A stretch of DNA of 64,000 nt, taken from contig NZ_JANKBI010000008.1 in assembly GCF_024622195.1 (NCBI RefSeq), positions 62,001 through 126,000 of the forward strand, in the 5' to 3' direction. This DNA is from Murimonas intestini (GTDB lineage Bacteria > Bacillota > Clostridia > Lachnospirales > Lachnospiraceae). Both the position numbers and the translations under genes were made by a program. Within the stretch, counting starts at the first letter, position 1, and every line of letters starts with the position of its first letter. Shown here piece by piece: positions 1 through 8,133 of the stretch. The notes below the pieces were generated by a model. That model did no database searches, had not been told where the DNA came from, and saw only the letters and a program-made list of their open reading frames with translations.

Positions 1-1051
1 GATGAGTCTTTTCTGTAATGACGTCCTGCCGTGGTATATAGTCCCACTCATAATGCTCGCAGAAATTTTCCAGGTCGTGAAACCATGAAAAGCTCCCCTT
101 TACACAGGATGTTTTGTCCTCCCTGTTCAGTTTTTTTACAGTAAAATTCTGTATATCCCAGTCTTCATACAAGAGACGTATAAAAAGCTGCTCCATTGTC
201 ATCTGTGATATGCCGTATACATCCAGATCCGGTAAAACTCCGGTTATATAATTCAGGAGGATCCTGTTGCTCCCAATAATATAGAAATCCTTGGGCTTAA
301 ATTCCAGCTCATAATTATAAAGGATATAAGATATACGGTGCATAGCTACAGTTGTCTTACCCGAACCCGCCCCGCCCTGCACTATAATATTGTGCTGGGG
401 CTTCATGCGGATAATCTCGTTCTGCTCCTGCTGGATCGTGGCAATAATATCATTTAAAACAGTCCGCTTGCTTCTGGCCAGGTATTTCGTCAGCAGTTCA
501 TCATTTGCCACCACATCTGAATCATAAAAGTCCTTTAATTCATCGTTTTCTATCTCATAAGTTCGCTTTCTGGAGAGGTCAATCTGAAATGCCCCTTCTC
601 CCTTTACCGAATAGGTACATGCACCAAGGGAGCTTTCATAATATACCGATGCGATCGGCGCCCTCCAGTCAATGACCGCCAGATCTGCCGCATCTTTCGT
701 GATGGCAGCCTTGCCAATATAATAGCACTCCTTTTTCAGCAGATTGGAATCTGTAAAATCAATCCTTCCGAAATATGGCTTCCGTCTGCTGCGCTCCATG
801 CGGAGGAGCTCCTGGCGCACCTGCTGAAATCTGGCATCAGTATTGAACCACAGCGCCAGACCTTCTTTATCCTCCACATCATATACTTCCTTCAATTCGT
901 GCAGTTCCTCTGCCAGACTCTCAACAGATGCCCTTGCCCTGTTCAAATTATCATCCGCGATAGCAAGAACATCTAAAAGCATTTTTTTCTCTTCCTCCAG
1001 GGTAACTCCCGGAATTCTCCGTACACTCTTTGTCTGATCCTTCTGATTCAT
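1..1051 (-). CDS. helD: HelD-type RNA polymerase recycling helicase (partial)
   Basis: Reading the minus strand from the ATG at 1051 gives about 350 residues with no stop before the window edge, so the C-terminal half is missing. The N-terminal 60 residues are charged and helical, as in the HelD arm that enters the RNA polymerase channels. A segment reading AVIDWRAPIASVYYE around residue 145 is characteristic of HelD proteins, and a Walker A loop GGAGSGKTT lies near residue 225, followed by MHRISYIL. HelD is a UvrD-like ATPase that frees stalled RNA polymerase from nucleic acid. A GGGAGA ribosome site precedes the start. It is separated from mcrC by a terminator and is probably a housekeeping neighbour, not part of the defence group. 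A generic UvrD-family helicase is the alternative. Confidence 0.85.
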   Translation of the reverse strand, partial: MNQKDQTKSVRRIPGVTLEEEKKMLLDVLAIADDNLNRARASVESLAEELHELKEVYDVEDKEGLALWFNTDARFQQVRQELLRMERSRRKPYFGRIDFTDSNLLKKECYYIGKAAITKDAADLAVIDWRAPIASVYYESSLGACTYSVKGEGAFQIDLSRKRTYEIENDELKDFYDSDVVANDELLTKYLARSKRTVLNDIIATIQQEQNEIIRMKPQHNIIVQGGAGSGKTTVAMHRISYILYNYELEFKPKDFYIIGSNRILLNYITGVLPDLDVYGISQMTMEQLFIRLLYEDWDIQNFTVKKLNREDKTSCVKGSFSWFHDLENFCEHYEWDYIPRQDVITEKTH

Positions 1052-1142
1052 GCCTGTCTCCCTTCTTCTTTCATGTTACAGACCGCTTTCCCTGAAAAGC
1101 AGCATCCCTGTTATTTATCTTAACAAAAAATATAAAAAAGAC

Positions 1143-1171
1143 TAGACTTGTAATAAAAAAATATGTATAAT
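1143..1171 (+). promoter_or_regulatory. Candidate promoter for a short RNA
   Basis: TAGACT at 1143-1148 and TATAAT at 1166-1171 are separated by 17 bases. There is no plus-strand gene downstream; the next signal is a hairpin and then a terminator. The -35 box is imperfect and the region is AT-rich, so chance is possible. Confidence 0.35.
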
Positions 1172-1177
1172 GGATAA

Positions 1178-1257
1178 TATAGTGTACCCTAAAGTATGTC
1201 AGGGTCTATATTGTGTAAGCAAAATACCGCCAGGATATGAATCCTGACGGCTTTTTA
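1178..1257 (+). ncRNA. Candidate small structured RNA between helD and mcrC
   Basis: Downstream of the candidate promoter, arms AATATAG (1176-1182) and CTATATT (1206-1212) enclose an inner ACCCT/AGGGT pair, making a bulged hairpin. A GC-rich terminator hairpin follows at 1226. A transcript of about 80 bases is inferred. No known RNA family was recognised. Confidence 0.25.
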
Positions 1258-1258
1258 T
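1226..1258. terminator. Bidirectional intrinsic terminator
   Basis: The stem ACCGCCAGGAT/ATCCTGACGGC (one mismatch) is flanked by an A run on the left and CTTTTT on the right. On the minus strand it lies just past mcrC and would end the mcrBC transcript; on the plus strand it would end the candidate small RNA. Confidence 0.75.
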
Positions 1259-1306
1259 TAATCTTTTCTGCTACGGCGTCCTCTGCATTTCCGTAGATAG
1301 CTTATT

Positions 1307-2593
1307 TTAGGATATAAAACTTTTCTCTATTACATTCCCGAGACTCTTTTCAATATTAAACAAATCCAGGAACTGTACTCTTATGTCTGCACCGTCCCCG
1401 GATTTATACATGATCTGCCTGTCCGGAACAGCTAAATCAGTCAGTGGGTAAAGTACTGTCACATTCCGGGCATTATACTTTTTCTGGTATGCATACATCT
1501 GGTACATATCGCTCTGTGATATTCCATAATTGGCCTTGTTCTCTGAGAGCAGCTTCCACTTTGTATCCATAATAAAAACTGCATTATCTTCCTTTCGCTT
1601 TACTGCAATGTCTGGTTTTATAAGAAATTTCTTACCTGGTTCATCAAATAAATAACATGACTTATCCTGTACCGATACAATGTAATCTGCAGTGCCTAAT
1701 GCCTTCTTTAATTTAGACGCAGCATAACTTTCAAACAATCTCTCCATTGGAAATAATAATGCCGCGGCTATCTCTGAACCGGAAAATGAGGTGAAGCTCT
1801 TTCCCGTCAAAAATACACGGCACCACAATAATGCAGTTTGGTAATCAGCCATATTTCTGCCGGGAATAAACTTTGAAAAGTCACCTTCATGATCCAAAGA
1901 TACATCTACATCACAAAACTCGTTTAATAAAGTCTTTATACTGCTTTTATTCTTCACTGAAGATGATTGCCGGTATAGATACTTTAAAGTGGACTTTATC
2001 AGCCTGTTTTCCGGCCTGTTGCTGTTATACTCATCAAATTCAACGTAGCTTCGTTCCTTATGGCAGTAATTTCTTTTTATATGCTCAGAGAAAAGCAGTT
2101 TTCCCCTGAATATTTCTTCGTTATTTTCTACAGTTATGTAATCGCATTTAAGCCCGCGTTTGACAATCTGAAAAACCTCATCCACAAACATTCTGATGAA
2201 TATTTCGAAAATATTCATGGTTTCAATATTTACATTTGATATCTGCAAAGTCTTGTATGGAGATACTCTGAGGGTCTTCAGCATATCTGTAAACAGCTTT
2301 TTTACCCTCTGTTCTGAAGCCTTCTCCGGCGAATATATCTTTGGCAGGATCTCAATGGTTGTCCCATCGGTCATTGTAATAACGCCCACATAATTTCTTG
2401 CCGTGATGACCTTGCCTGCGCCTTTTCTAGCACTGATCCCCATCAGCTCCAGAGCATCTGTGTCTTTGCTTTTATTAGTTAAAATAAATTTTTCCAGCTG
2501 CTCAAAGGTGTGCCTGGGCAATGGAGTATATCCCGGAATTTCTTTTTCAGCTATAAAAGAACCATATTCTGTTATCTGATAGGATGCTTTCAT
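1307..2593 (-). CDS. mcrC: McrC-type nuclease subunit of a McrBC restriction system
   Basis: About 428 residues. McrC proteins are the endonuclease partners of McrB and stimulate its GTPase; the pair cleaves modified foreign DNA. The C-terminal half carries a PD-(D/E)XK active site: KPD near residue 326 and the D-T-K of MDTKWK near residues 342-344. The N-terminal part, with AKNYVG-like and ILPKIY segments, fits the McrC beta-rich partner-binding domain. The reading frame is open upstream to 2635, but the ATG at 2593 has AGGAGG 8 bases ahead, while the earlier start would overlap mcrB without its own site. It follows mcrB by 19 bases, so the two are one operon ending at the terminator near 1240. 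Confidence 0.88.
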   Translation of the reverse strand: MKASYQITEYGSFIAEKEIPGYTPLPRHTFEQLEKFILTNKSKDTDALELMGISARKGAGKVITARNYVGVITMTDGTTIEILPKIYSPEKASEQRVKKLFTDMLKTLRVSPYKTLQISNVNIETMNIFEIFIRMFVDEVFQIVKRGLKCDYITVENNEEIFRGKLLFSEHIKRNYCHKERSYVEFDEYNSNRPENRLIKSTLKYLYRQSSSVKNKSSIKTLLNEFCDVDVSLDHEGDFSKFIPGRNMADYQTALLWCRVFLTGKSFTSFSGSEIAAALLFPMERLFESYAASKLKKALGTADYIVSVQDKSCYLFDEPGKKFLIKPDIAVKRKEDNAVFIMDTKWKLLSENKANYGISQSDMYQMYAYQKKYNARNVTVLYPLTDLAVPDRQIMYKSGDGADIRVQFLDLFNIEKSLGNVIEKSFIS

Positions 2594-2612
2594 CCGGCAC
2601 ACCTCCTCTGCA

Positions 2613-5474
2613 CTAAATTGAGCGGTATGATTCAATATTCATAAACGCCTCTTTATTAATTTCATATATATTGTTCTCATCAAATTCATAATCTGTATTT
2701 CCAAAAAGCTCACTGTAATCTATACTTACTGCTGATATGAATTGAATACCAGGATCCTGTTTATTATTATCTCCAAGTATAAGTCTTATTTTCTCATAAT
2801 CCTCATAAAAATACTCCTGCAGCAGCGGTATAATGCTGTCAGCGAAAATTTCTGCCAGCACCTCAATAGTCGGGCTCTTCTTCAGAGGCATAAAATAGGC
2901 ATGTCCAATCGTATGCTCCCTGTCATAAAGGACACGGATCCTTCTATTCATTCTGATAAGCATATCTTTGACAGAAACATCTTCCACACTGATTCCTTCC
3001 AATACATCTGCATCCGGCTGCATTTCTTTAAATTGAAACCTTCTGCGCAGCGCTGTATCAATTGTGGCAATGGACCTGTCTGCAGTATTCATCGTTCCAA
3101 CAAGGTATACATTGTCAGGGACCCCGAAAGGCTTCTTAGAATAGGGCAGCTTTACCGTGGTTTCTTCCGGCTGTCCTATCCGTTTTGAGTCCTCTATTAA
3201 AGTAATTAACTCTCCAAATATTTTAGAGATATTTCCCCTGTTTATTTCATCAATAACAAAGACATAATTATTACCGTTTGGCCCGATTTTATTTGCGGCG
3301 CCTGTGTGCTTATTGACGATACCCATTACATCGGCAAGTGAAACAGACATCTTGTATACAGCGGAAAGTGTCATTGTGGTTCCGCCATTTACTTCTGTAA
3401 TATCTTCCCTGATGCCTTTAACTAACCAGTCCACTTTTCTCAAACGCTTGTATTTATCATATTCTTCATGCCATTCATAATCACCGGTAATAACACCTAC
3501 TGCATCTATAGTCGTGCTGCTGTAACAGGAAAGAACAATATCTCCCACTCTCATCTTATTAATAAAAGCATTTACGACTGTCTTCCCGCCATCCGTAAAA
3601 TCAGTCTCGCCTGTAATATCAGGTCCATAATCATCATAACCCAGGCGGATATGCCCGTTTTCCAGACACTCTGTCCTTGTGGGATTATCATATGTGCCTT
3701 CGAGGGATACCTTCCATACAACAGGTGAAGTATTTAAACCTGCATCAGCAGCCTTTTTTATAACTGGCCGCAGCGCTCTGTCACAGAAACTTTTAAACAG
3801 ACCGGAGGCTATCTGATATTGAACCTCTTCTTTATTTTCTTCATCACTCTCATCCATATTTGGCCTGATACCCTCAATAAACTCCTCATAGCCATAGGAT
3901 TGATGGAATGTGGTTGTTTCAATATTTCCATCAGTCTTATACTGATTATACCTGGCCAGAACATCGTCGTAGTTTTCTTCCTTCACATCCTCCAGCAATT
4001 TTTTCTCAATTATAGCTACTGCATATACTACCGTGCTGTAGGTTTTTCCTGTTCCGGGAGGTCCATAAAGAATTGTATTCTTGGCCACATCAGTCGTCTG
4101 GTCTTCTGTATTATCAATATCAATCTCCGACAGGTCCATCTTCTCCAGCGCCGCCTTCAGCTCCTTCCGCAATTTCCAGGAATAACGTTTCCTTCCGTTT
4201 TCAATCACACTTCTTCCGCGAAATGCAATCGGATAGTATCTGAAGCCCACATCATCTATACAGTCCGGGCAGTTATACTTTTTCTTTATCTTTTCACAAA
4301 AGCTGCTGCCCAGCTTATTATAATAATTATGTACTTTCCCATACACATCTGCAAGATGCCTGCATGTGCTCTCTCCGCCTTGTTCAATAAACATCTTCAG
4401 CATAACAAGGTTTTCTTTAGTCGTGACATCAGAATCGTTTAAAGCCTCCAGCCACACCCCCGGCGTAATCCCGGGATCATACTCATCAGGTGAGGGCCAG
4501 TATGCTGCTTCACCTATGCCTTCTTCTTCCTTTTCCTTAGTTTCTGTCCGGGGTTTCATCCTGCTTCCATAATAAACAACATCCATTGCCGTCACATAAC
4601 CGTCTTCATCCTGAAAACATTCTTCTGTCAAACGCGCTGCACTCATTGCCATTAATTCTTTGTCCTGCTTAACATAGTTCCATACTTGTGAACACATTTG
4701 ATTACAATTTTCTATCTTCCAAACCTCAGATTTGGCTTTTCCCCGTTTTTCCGCAAAGCCGATCAAATTCTTAAAAGCTTCATAGACTTTTGCTTTATAA
4801 AAATAATATTTTCCCGGATATTCAAAAGTTAAATATACAGAAACTGCATGCAGATCCTGAAAATGTGACAGAGCCTTCCCTTGTCCAGCCTCCCCCTTCA
4901 AATGCTCACAGTGCAGCCGGAATCCTTCTCTAAAATCACTATATCTCTTTCCTAAAGGAATACTTTCATCATACAGCTCCCTGAACAGTTCTCTAACTGC
5001 TTCCGGATCACTTTCCGCATATTCGCAGAGCATTTTATAAGCATAATACATACCGGAAGTCAGCAAATTAGCAGCTTTACTAAAAGAAACCGACAGCATC
5101 CTTGAAAAATCCGAAGCCTCAATATCCCAATGCTTTTTGTACCATCCAATAGCTTCCCATTTGTATCTTTCTTCTGCATCAACTTTTTGAAAATCTGATT
5201 TATATGCGGATATAATGGCGGTAATATCAATACCTGTATAGTTTTCACCAACATATTCGTACTGGCCATTGCCCCTATTCAGAAAGAAATTTGGCTTATT
5301 ATCCAGATCCTCTATCCCCTTGTTTGTCATATTATAAGAATAGTCACTGGGAAGAATACTGGAAGGATTAGTGCCATATTTATCCTGCAGCAGCTTAACG
5401 ATCTCCTGTCTTGTCATTTTAGTTCCAAGGGCAAGATCCTTTAAAATTTCTCTGTATTGTTCTGTAATTGTCAT
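2613..5474 (-). CDS. mcrB: McrB-type AAA+ GTPase with an EVE-like inserted domain
   Basis: 953 residues, about twice E. coli McrB. Order: a short winged-helix-like N-terminus (residues 1-80), a long helical specificity region (about 80-310), a linker domain (about 350-455), then the AAA+ motor. Walker A GPPGTGKT is at 471-478, Walker B FVIDEINRG near 738-746, and the McrB signature MNTADRS near 793. Between Walker A and B, about residues 585-690, lies an extra domain with a tryptophan-bearing strand (VVWKVSLEG), GHIRLGYDDYG and VGDIVLSCYS, which resembles EVE/PUA-type modified-base readers. The motor hydrolyses GTP to drive McrC cleavage. A GGAGG site precedes the ATG by 8 bases. The EVE assignment is by eye; the McrB family call is firm. 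Confidence 0.88.
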   Translation of the reverse strand: MTITEQYREILKDLALGTKMTRQEIVKLLQDKYGTNPSSILPSDYSYNMTNKGIEDLDNKPNFFLNRGNGQYEYVGENYTGIDITAIISAYKSDFQKVDAEERYKWEAIGWYKKHWDIEASDFSRMLSVSFSKAANLLTSGMYYAYKMLCEYAESDPEAVRELFRELYDESIPLGKRYSDFREGFRLHCEHLKGEAGQGKALSHFQDLHAVSVYLTFEYPGKYYFYKAKVYEAFKNLIGFAEKRGKAKSEVWKIENCNQMCSQVWNYVKQDKELMAMSAARLTEECFQDEDGYVTAMDVVYYGSRMKPRTETKEKEEEGIGEAAYWPSPDEYDPGITPGVWLEALNDSDVTTKENLVMLKMFIEQGGESTCRHLADVYGKVHNYYNKLGSSFCEKIKKKYNCPDCIDDVGFRYYPIAFRGRSVIENGRKRYSWKLRKELKAALEKMDLSEIDIDNTEDQTTDVAKNTILYGPPGTGKTYSTVVYAVAIIEKKLLEDVKEENYDDVLARYNQYKTDGNIETTTFHQSYGYEEFIEGIRPNMDESDEENKEEVQYQIASGLFKSFCDRALRPVIKKAADAGLNTSPVVWKVSLEGTYDNPTRTECLENGHIRLGYDDYGPDITGETDFTDGGKTVVNAFINKMRVGDIVLSCYSSTTIDAVGVITGDYEWHEEYDKYKRLRKVDWLVKGIREDITEVNGGTTMTLSAVYKMSVSLADVMGIVNKHTGAANKIGPNGNNYVFVIDEINRGNISKIFGELITLIEDSKRIGQPEETTVKLPYSKKPFGVPDNVYLVGTMNTADRSIATIDTALRRRFQFKEMQPDADVLEGISVEDVSVKDMLIRMNRRIRVLYDREHTIGHAYFMPLKKSPTIEVLAEIFADSIIPLLQEYFYEDYEKIRLILGDNNKQDPGIQFISAVSIDYSELFGNTDYEFDENNIYEINKEAFMNIESYRSI

Positions 5475-5558
5475 CCATTTTTCCTCCGTCAGCAGCTGCT
5501 TTTTACCTTCACAATTTCATGCATAAATTCATTTAAAATTACTCCCGGCCATGAGATA

Positions 5559-6218
5559 TCAATCGTCTTCATTTGAAAAAGAAGGCACATGAATCAAAAG
5601 ATTATCTGAAACTGAATTATCTTGTGAACCACTAACAATGACATCAACATATTTCCATGATTCCTCTTCCAAAAATAAAGGAGCCAGCAATGAATCCCAC
5701 CAGTCCGCAAATTCTGTGACAGACTCAACAGTTCCTCCATTTTCCCCATTGGCAAGATCTCTCTTAACGACACGCTCCCTGGCAATCTCCGGCTCAGTAT
5801 CTACCCATATGGAATATGCTGCAATATCACGCAGCGTTTTTCTGCACGCTCCCATCCCCTCTATGATAAGTGCCCTATTGGGGTCAACTTCAATAGAACC
5901 CTGGCGGCCCTCTTTAACCCATCCGGCTGGTCTGTACGCCACATTTTTTCCATTGATCCAGGGATTTACAATACCCTCGAGCATTTCATGATCCCAGTGA
6001 ATAGGATCAGCACACCAGCTTACATCATCTGTATGAACTAAATCTGCATTCAATATATCAGCCAGTTTTAAAGCTAACGTTGTCTTACCTGACCCGGCAG
6101 CTCCATCAATAAGAATAAGTGGTTTTGACACATTATCCCCTATCTTTGCTGCCAGATCAGACAGAGATTCTTCTGACCACGAGTTTATATTTAGGGACGG
6201 CAACGCTATAGGTTTCAT
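5559..6218 (-). CDS. Uridine kinase-like P-loop NTPase
   Basis: 219 residues when started at 6218. Walker A GAAGSGKT at residues 39-46, then LVHTDDVSWCADP and a typical small-molecule kinase LID region (VDTEPEIARERVVKRD). This resembles the uridine kinase/AAA_18 group that phosphorylates nucleosides or other small molecules; the substrate cannot be inferred. The start at 6218 was chosen over the longer frame because the upstream gene ends TAA followed by ATATG, and an AAGGAGAG site lies inside the last codons of that gene. The two genes are therefore translationally coupled. It sits between mcrBC and an HNH nuclease in the accessory region. Confidence 0.7.
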   Translation of the reverse strand: MKPIALPSLNINSWSEESLSDLAAKIGDNVSKPLILIDGAAGSGKTTLALKLADILNADLVHTDDVSWCADPIHWDHEMLEGIVNPWINGKNVAYRPAGWVKEGRQGSIEVDPNRALIIEGMGACRKTLRDIAAYSIWVDTEPEIARERVVKRDLANGENGGTVESVTEFADWWDSLLAPLFLEEESWKYVDVIVSGSQDNSVSDNLLIHVPSFSNEDD

Positions 6219-6220
6219 AT

Positions 6221-6706
6221 TTAAATACTCTCCTTTCCGTGAGGGGTGCCGTGCGCCAAACAATCTTTGACATAATCGACGGGAACATCCATCCTTTCTG
6301 CAACCTGTTCTACTGTCATCCCCTTATTAAAAAACCGCTTTGCAACCATTGAAATATCCTCTGCAACTTCAATTATATGGTGATTGGGATCATAAAAACG
6401 AACAACCCTCTGTCCCCAATTATGCTCCAGCAACTCATGAACATATTCAATATTGGCCATTTGCAGTTTTCTGTAAAATTCATCAATATCTGAGACTTCA
6501 AAATATAATTCTACAGCATTACTTTTAAGATATACTTCTTTATCATTAATAAAACTGCTCCATGTCTCAATTGTTTGCAAAAACAATCCGCCGTCCAGCT
6601 GAACATTCGCACCGAAATCACCTATCATCTTGATGCCCAGTATATCTTGATAAAATTTTTTACTTTCTTCCATATTTTTAACTGCAATTAAGGTACCCTT
6701 ATACAT
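6221..6706 (-). CDS. VOC-family (glyoxalase/bleomycin resistance fold) protein
   Basis: 161 residues. The N-terminal 115 residues have the VOC pattern: VKNMEESKKFYQDILG, then VELYFEVSDIDEFY and VRFYDPNHHIIEVAE, with a late metal-ligand glutamate. The family includes glyoxalases, dioxygenases and drug-binding resistance proteins, so function stays open. The last 45 residues (KGMTVEQVAERMDVPVDYVKD) look like a small helix-turn-helix, an unusual tail for the family. The ATG at 6706 has AAAGGAT 8 bases upstream; the ATG three codons earlier overlaps that site and is less likely. It is the first gene of a two-gene unit with the P-loop kinase. Confidence 0.75.
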   Translation of the reverse strand: MYKGTLIAVKNMEESKKFYQDILGIKMIGDFGANVQLDGGLFLQTIETWSSFINDKEVYLKSNAVELYFEVSDIDEFYRKLQMANIEYVHELLEHNWGQRVVRFYDPNHHIIEVAEDISMVAKRFFNKGMTVEQVAERMDVPVDYVKDCLAHGTPHGKESI

Positions 6707-6811
6707 TCTAATCATCCTTTCCCAGCTGAGCTGACAAACGGCTCACGCTACTAGCCCCTCACAGATGTGTACGTGCGCTCTTCACGCATACATCTCCTCT
6801 TAATAATATTC

Positions 6812-7657
6812 TTATAAATGCCGATTCAATAACAATTTCTGCTCTACACCATTTTTATAGATATACAGCCGTTTTTGCCTGTCAAACACAGGATTCGTAT
6901 CATGTATAATACTGTGGTGATTTGGACATACAATAAGCTGATTATTGGCATCATTATTCAGGCTAGACACGAAATAATCAATATGATGTGCCTCAGCAAT
7001 ATGAGATCCATATTCTTCTCCAATAAGACAACCACAGAGTTGGCATCTATAGTTATAAAGTAACTTTAGATTATCTCCGATTTTCTTGTTTAACTTACGT
7101 ATCTTTACAATGCATTCTGATTCCAATAATGCAGAAGTTGCATCCTCTACATCATAATTAAATTCTGCCTCTAAGATACGTTCTTTCTGACCAGAAACCA
7201 CCTGTTTCAAGGCAGCAATATCCTCTGAGACAATGGGATCCAGTACATAAGAATCATCATATTCTGTAGTGTAGATAGCCAGATACTCTTTTAAGTCTTC
7301 TGGCAAACGTATCATTGTACGGTCGCCTGGCTGCCGCAGCTCTCTTGTTTTCTTTATAAACTGATAACTTGTCATAAAGCAGGCCTGCAATTCCTTAGCT
7401 AATTCTCCGCCTTTAATGTATCTGATCTGGAGAGTATCCTTTTTCCTCTTAAACTTGGGATCAAAATTCACATTTGTTATTTTGGCTTTATAAGAGTGTC
7501 CGTTAAGATATAGTGTAATATCTTTCGATTCTCCTCTCTTTAGAAATCGGCCCATGATCTGTCCAAAAACTACTTGATTATCAAAAGGCAAGGTGAGACC
7601 TTCATTGAGCAAAGACCAGTCTACTTCTTTTTTATAAACATAATTTTCAGTTGTCAT
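6812..7657 (-). CDS. HNH endonuclease
   Basis: 281 residues. The C-terminal third holds a zinc-ribbon HNH nuclease: CQLC near residues 204-207, AEAHHID near 220, and CPNHH near 241-245, so both Cys pairs and the catalytic histidine are present. The N-terminal 120 residues contain FGQIMGRFLKRGESKDITLYL and IRYIKGGELAKELQACF, a probable DNA-recognition domain of a kind seen ahead of HNH domains in modification-dependent restriction enzymes; this part is inferred. It lies in the same strand and region as mcrBC and is most simply a solitary restriction nuclease. No methyltransferase gene is adjacent. The ribosome site is weak. Confidence 0.78.
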   Translation of the reverse strand: MTTENYVYKKEVDWSLLNEGLTLPFDNQVVFGQIMGRFLKRGESKDITLYLNGHSYKAKITNVNFDPKFKRKKDTLQIRYIKGGELAKELQACFMTSYQFIKKTRELRQPGDRTMIRLPEDLKEYLAIYTTEYDDSYVLDPIVSEDIAALKQVVSGQKERILEAEFNYDVEDATSALLESECIVKIRKLNKKIGDNLKLLYNYRCQLCGCLIGEEYGSHIAEAHHIDYFVSSLNNDANNQLIVCPNHHSIIHDTNPVFDRQKRLYIYKNGVEQKLLLNRHL

Positions 7658-7667
7658 TTAATATCAC

Positions 7668-7850
7668 CTAATAATATAAAATTTTCTTTGCAGCATTTTT
7701 TACAGTTGCCTTAGTCTGATCTGCGCTTTTCACTGTAACACCGCCATGTACGATTCTAACTCTTCTATGGTATAAAATAATTTCAGTCATACCATCCCCA
7801 CACCGTATATCTATTGACTTCAATTTTACCACATTCAAGTCAATATGCAC
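7668..7850 (-). CDS. Small hypothetical protein ahead of the HNH nuclease
   Basis: 60 codons ending 10 bases before the HNH start. A shorter 40-residue version starting MTEIILYHRR at 7790 is equally possible; neither start has a convincing ribosome site. The sequence is basic, with a lysine-rich C-terminus (KATVKNAAKKILYY). It is not recognised. It could be a small partner of the nuclease or a gene remnant. Confidence 0.3.
   Translation of the reverse strand: MHIDLNVVKLKSIDIRCGDGMTEIILYHRRVRIVHGGVTVKSADQTKATVKNAAKKILYY
7813..7844. repeat. Inverted repeat ATTGACTT-N16-AAGTCAAT
   Basis: Perfect 8-base arms at 7813-7820 and 7837-7844 in the AT-rich stretch between the divergent HNH and dehydrogenase genes. 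It may be an operator or chance. The rest of 7851-8120 is AT-rich with no gene or clear promoter seen. Confidence 0.35.
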
Positions 7851-8133
7851 ACATATGGTTGTCAGTATAACTATATTTTTTTAGTTCTTTTAAAAAAATC
7901 CATTATGCCGTAATAAATCACTCTCTGCTCAAGTACATTTCGAAGAACTTGCATATTTTTTTTAATAAATACTAACCGCATCACCAGATTTTTTATAAAA
8001 CTCATTATGTATCCAAATCTTAGACTTCAATACCTGTATTTAAAAATCATTTCAATTATCATCCATAATTATACATGGTATAGATTTACTTCAACTACAA
8101 ATAATATCCTTAATAACAACAGGAGGTATCGGA

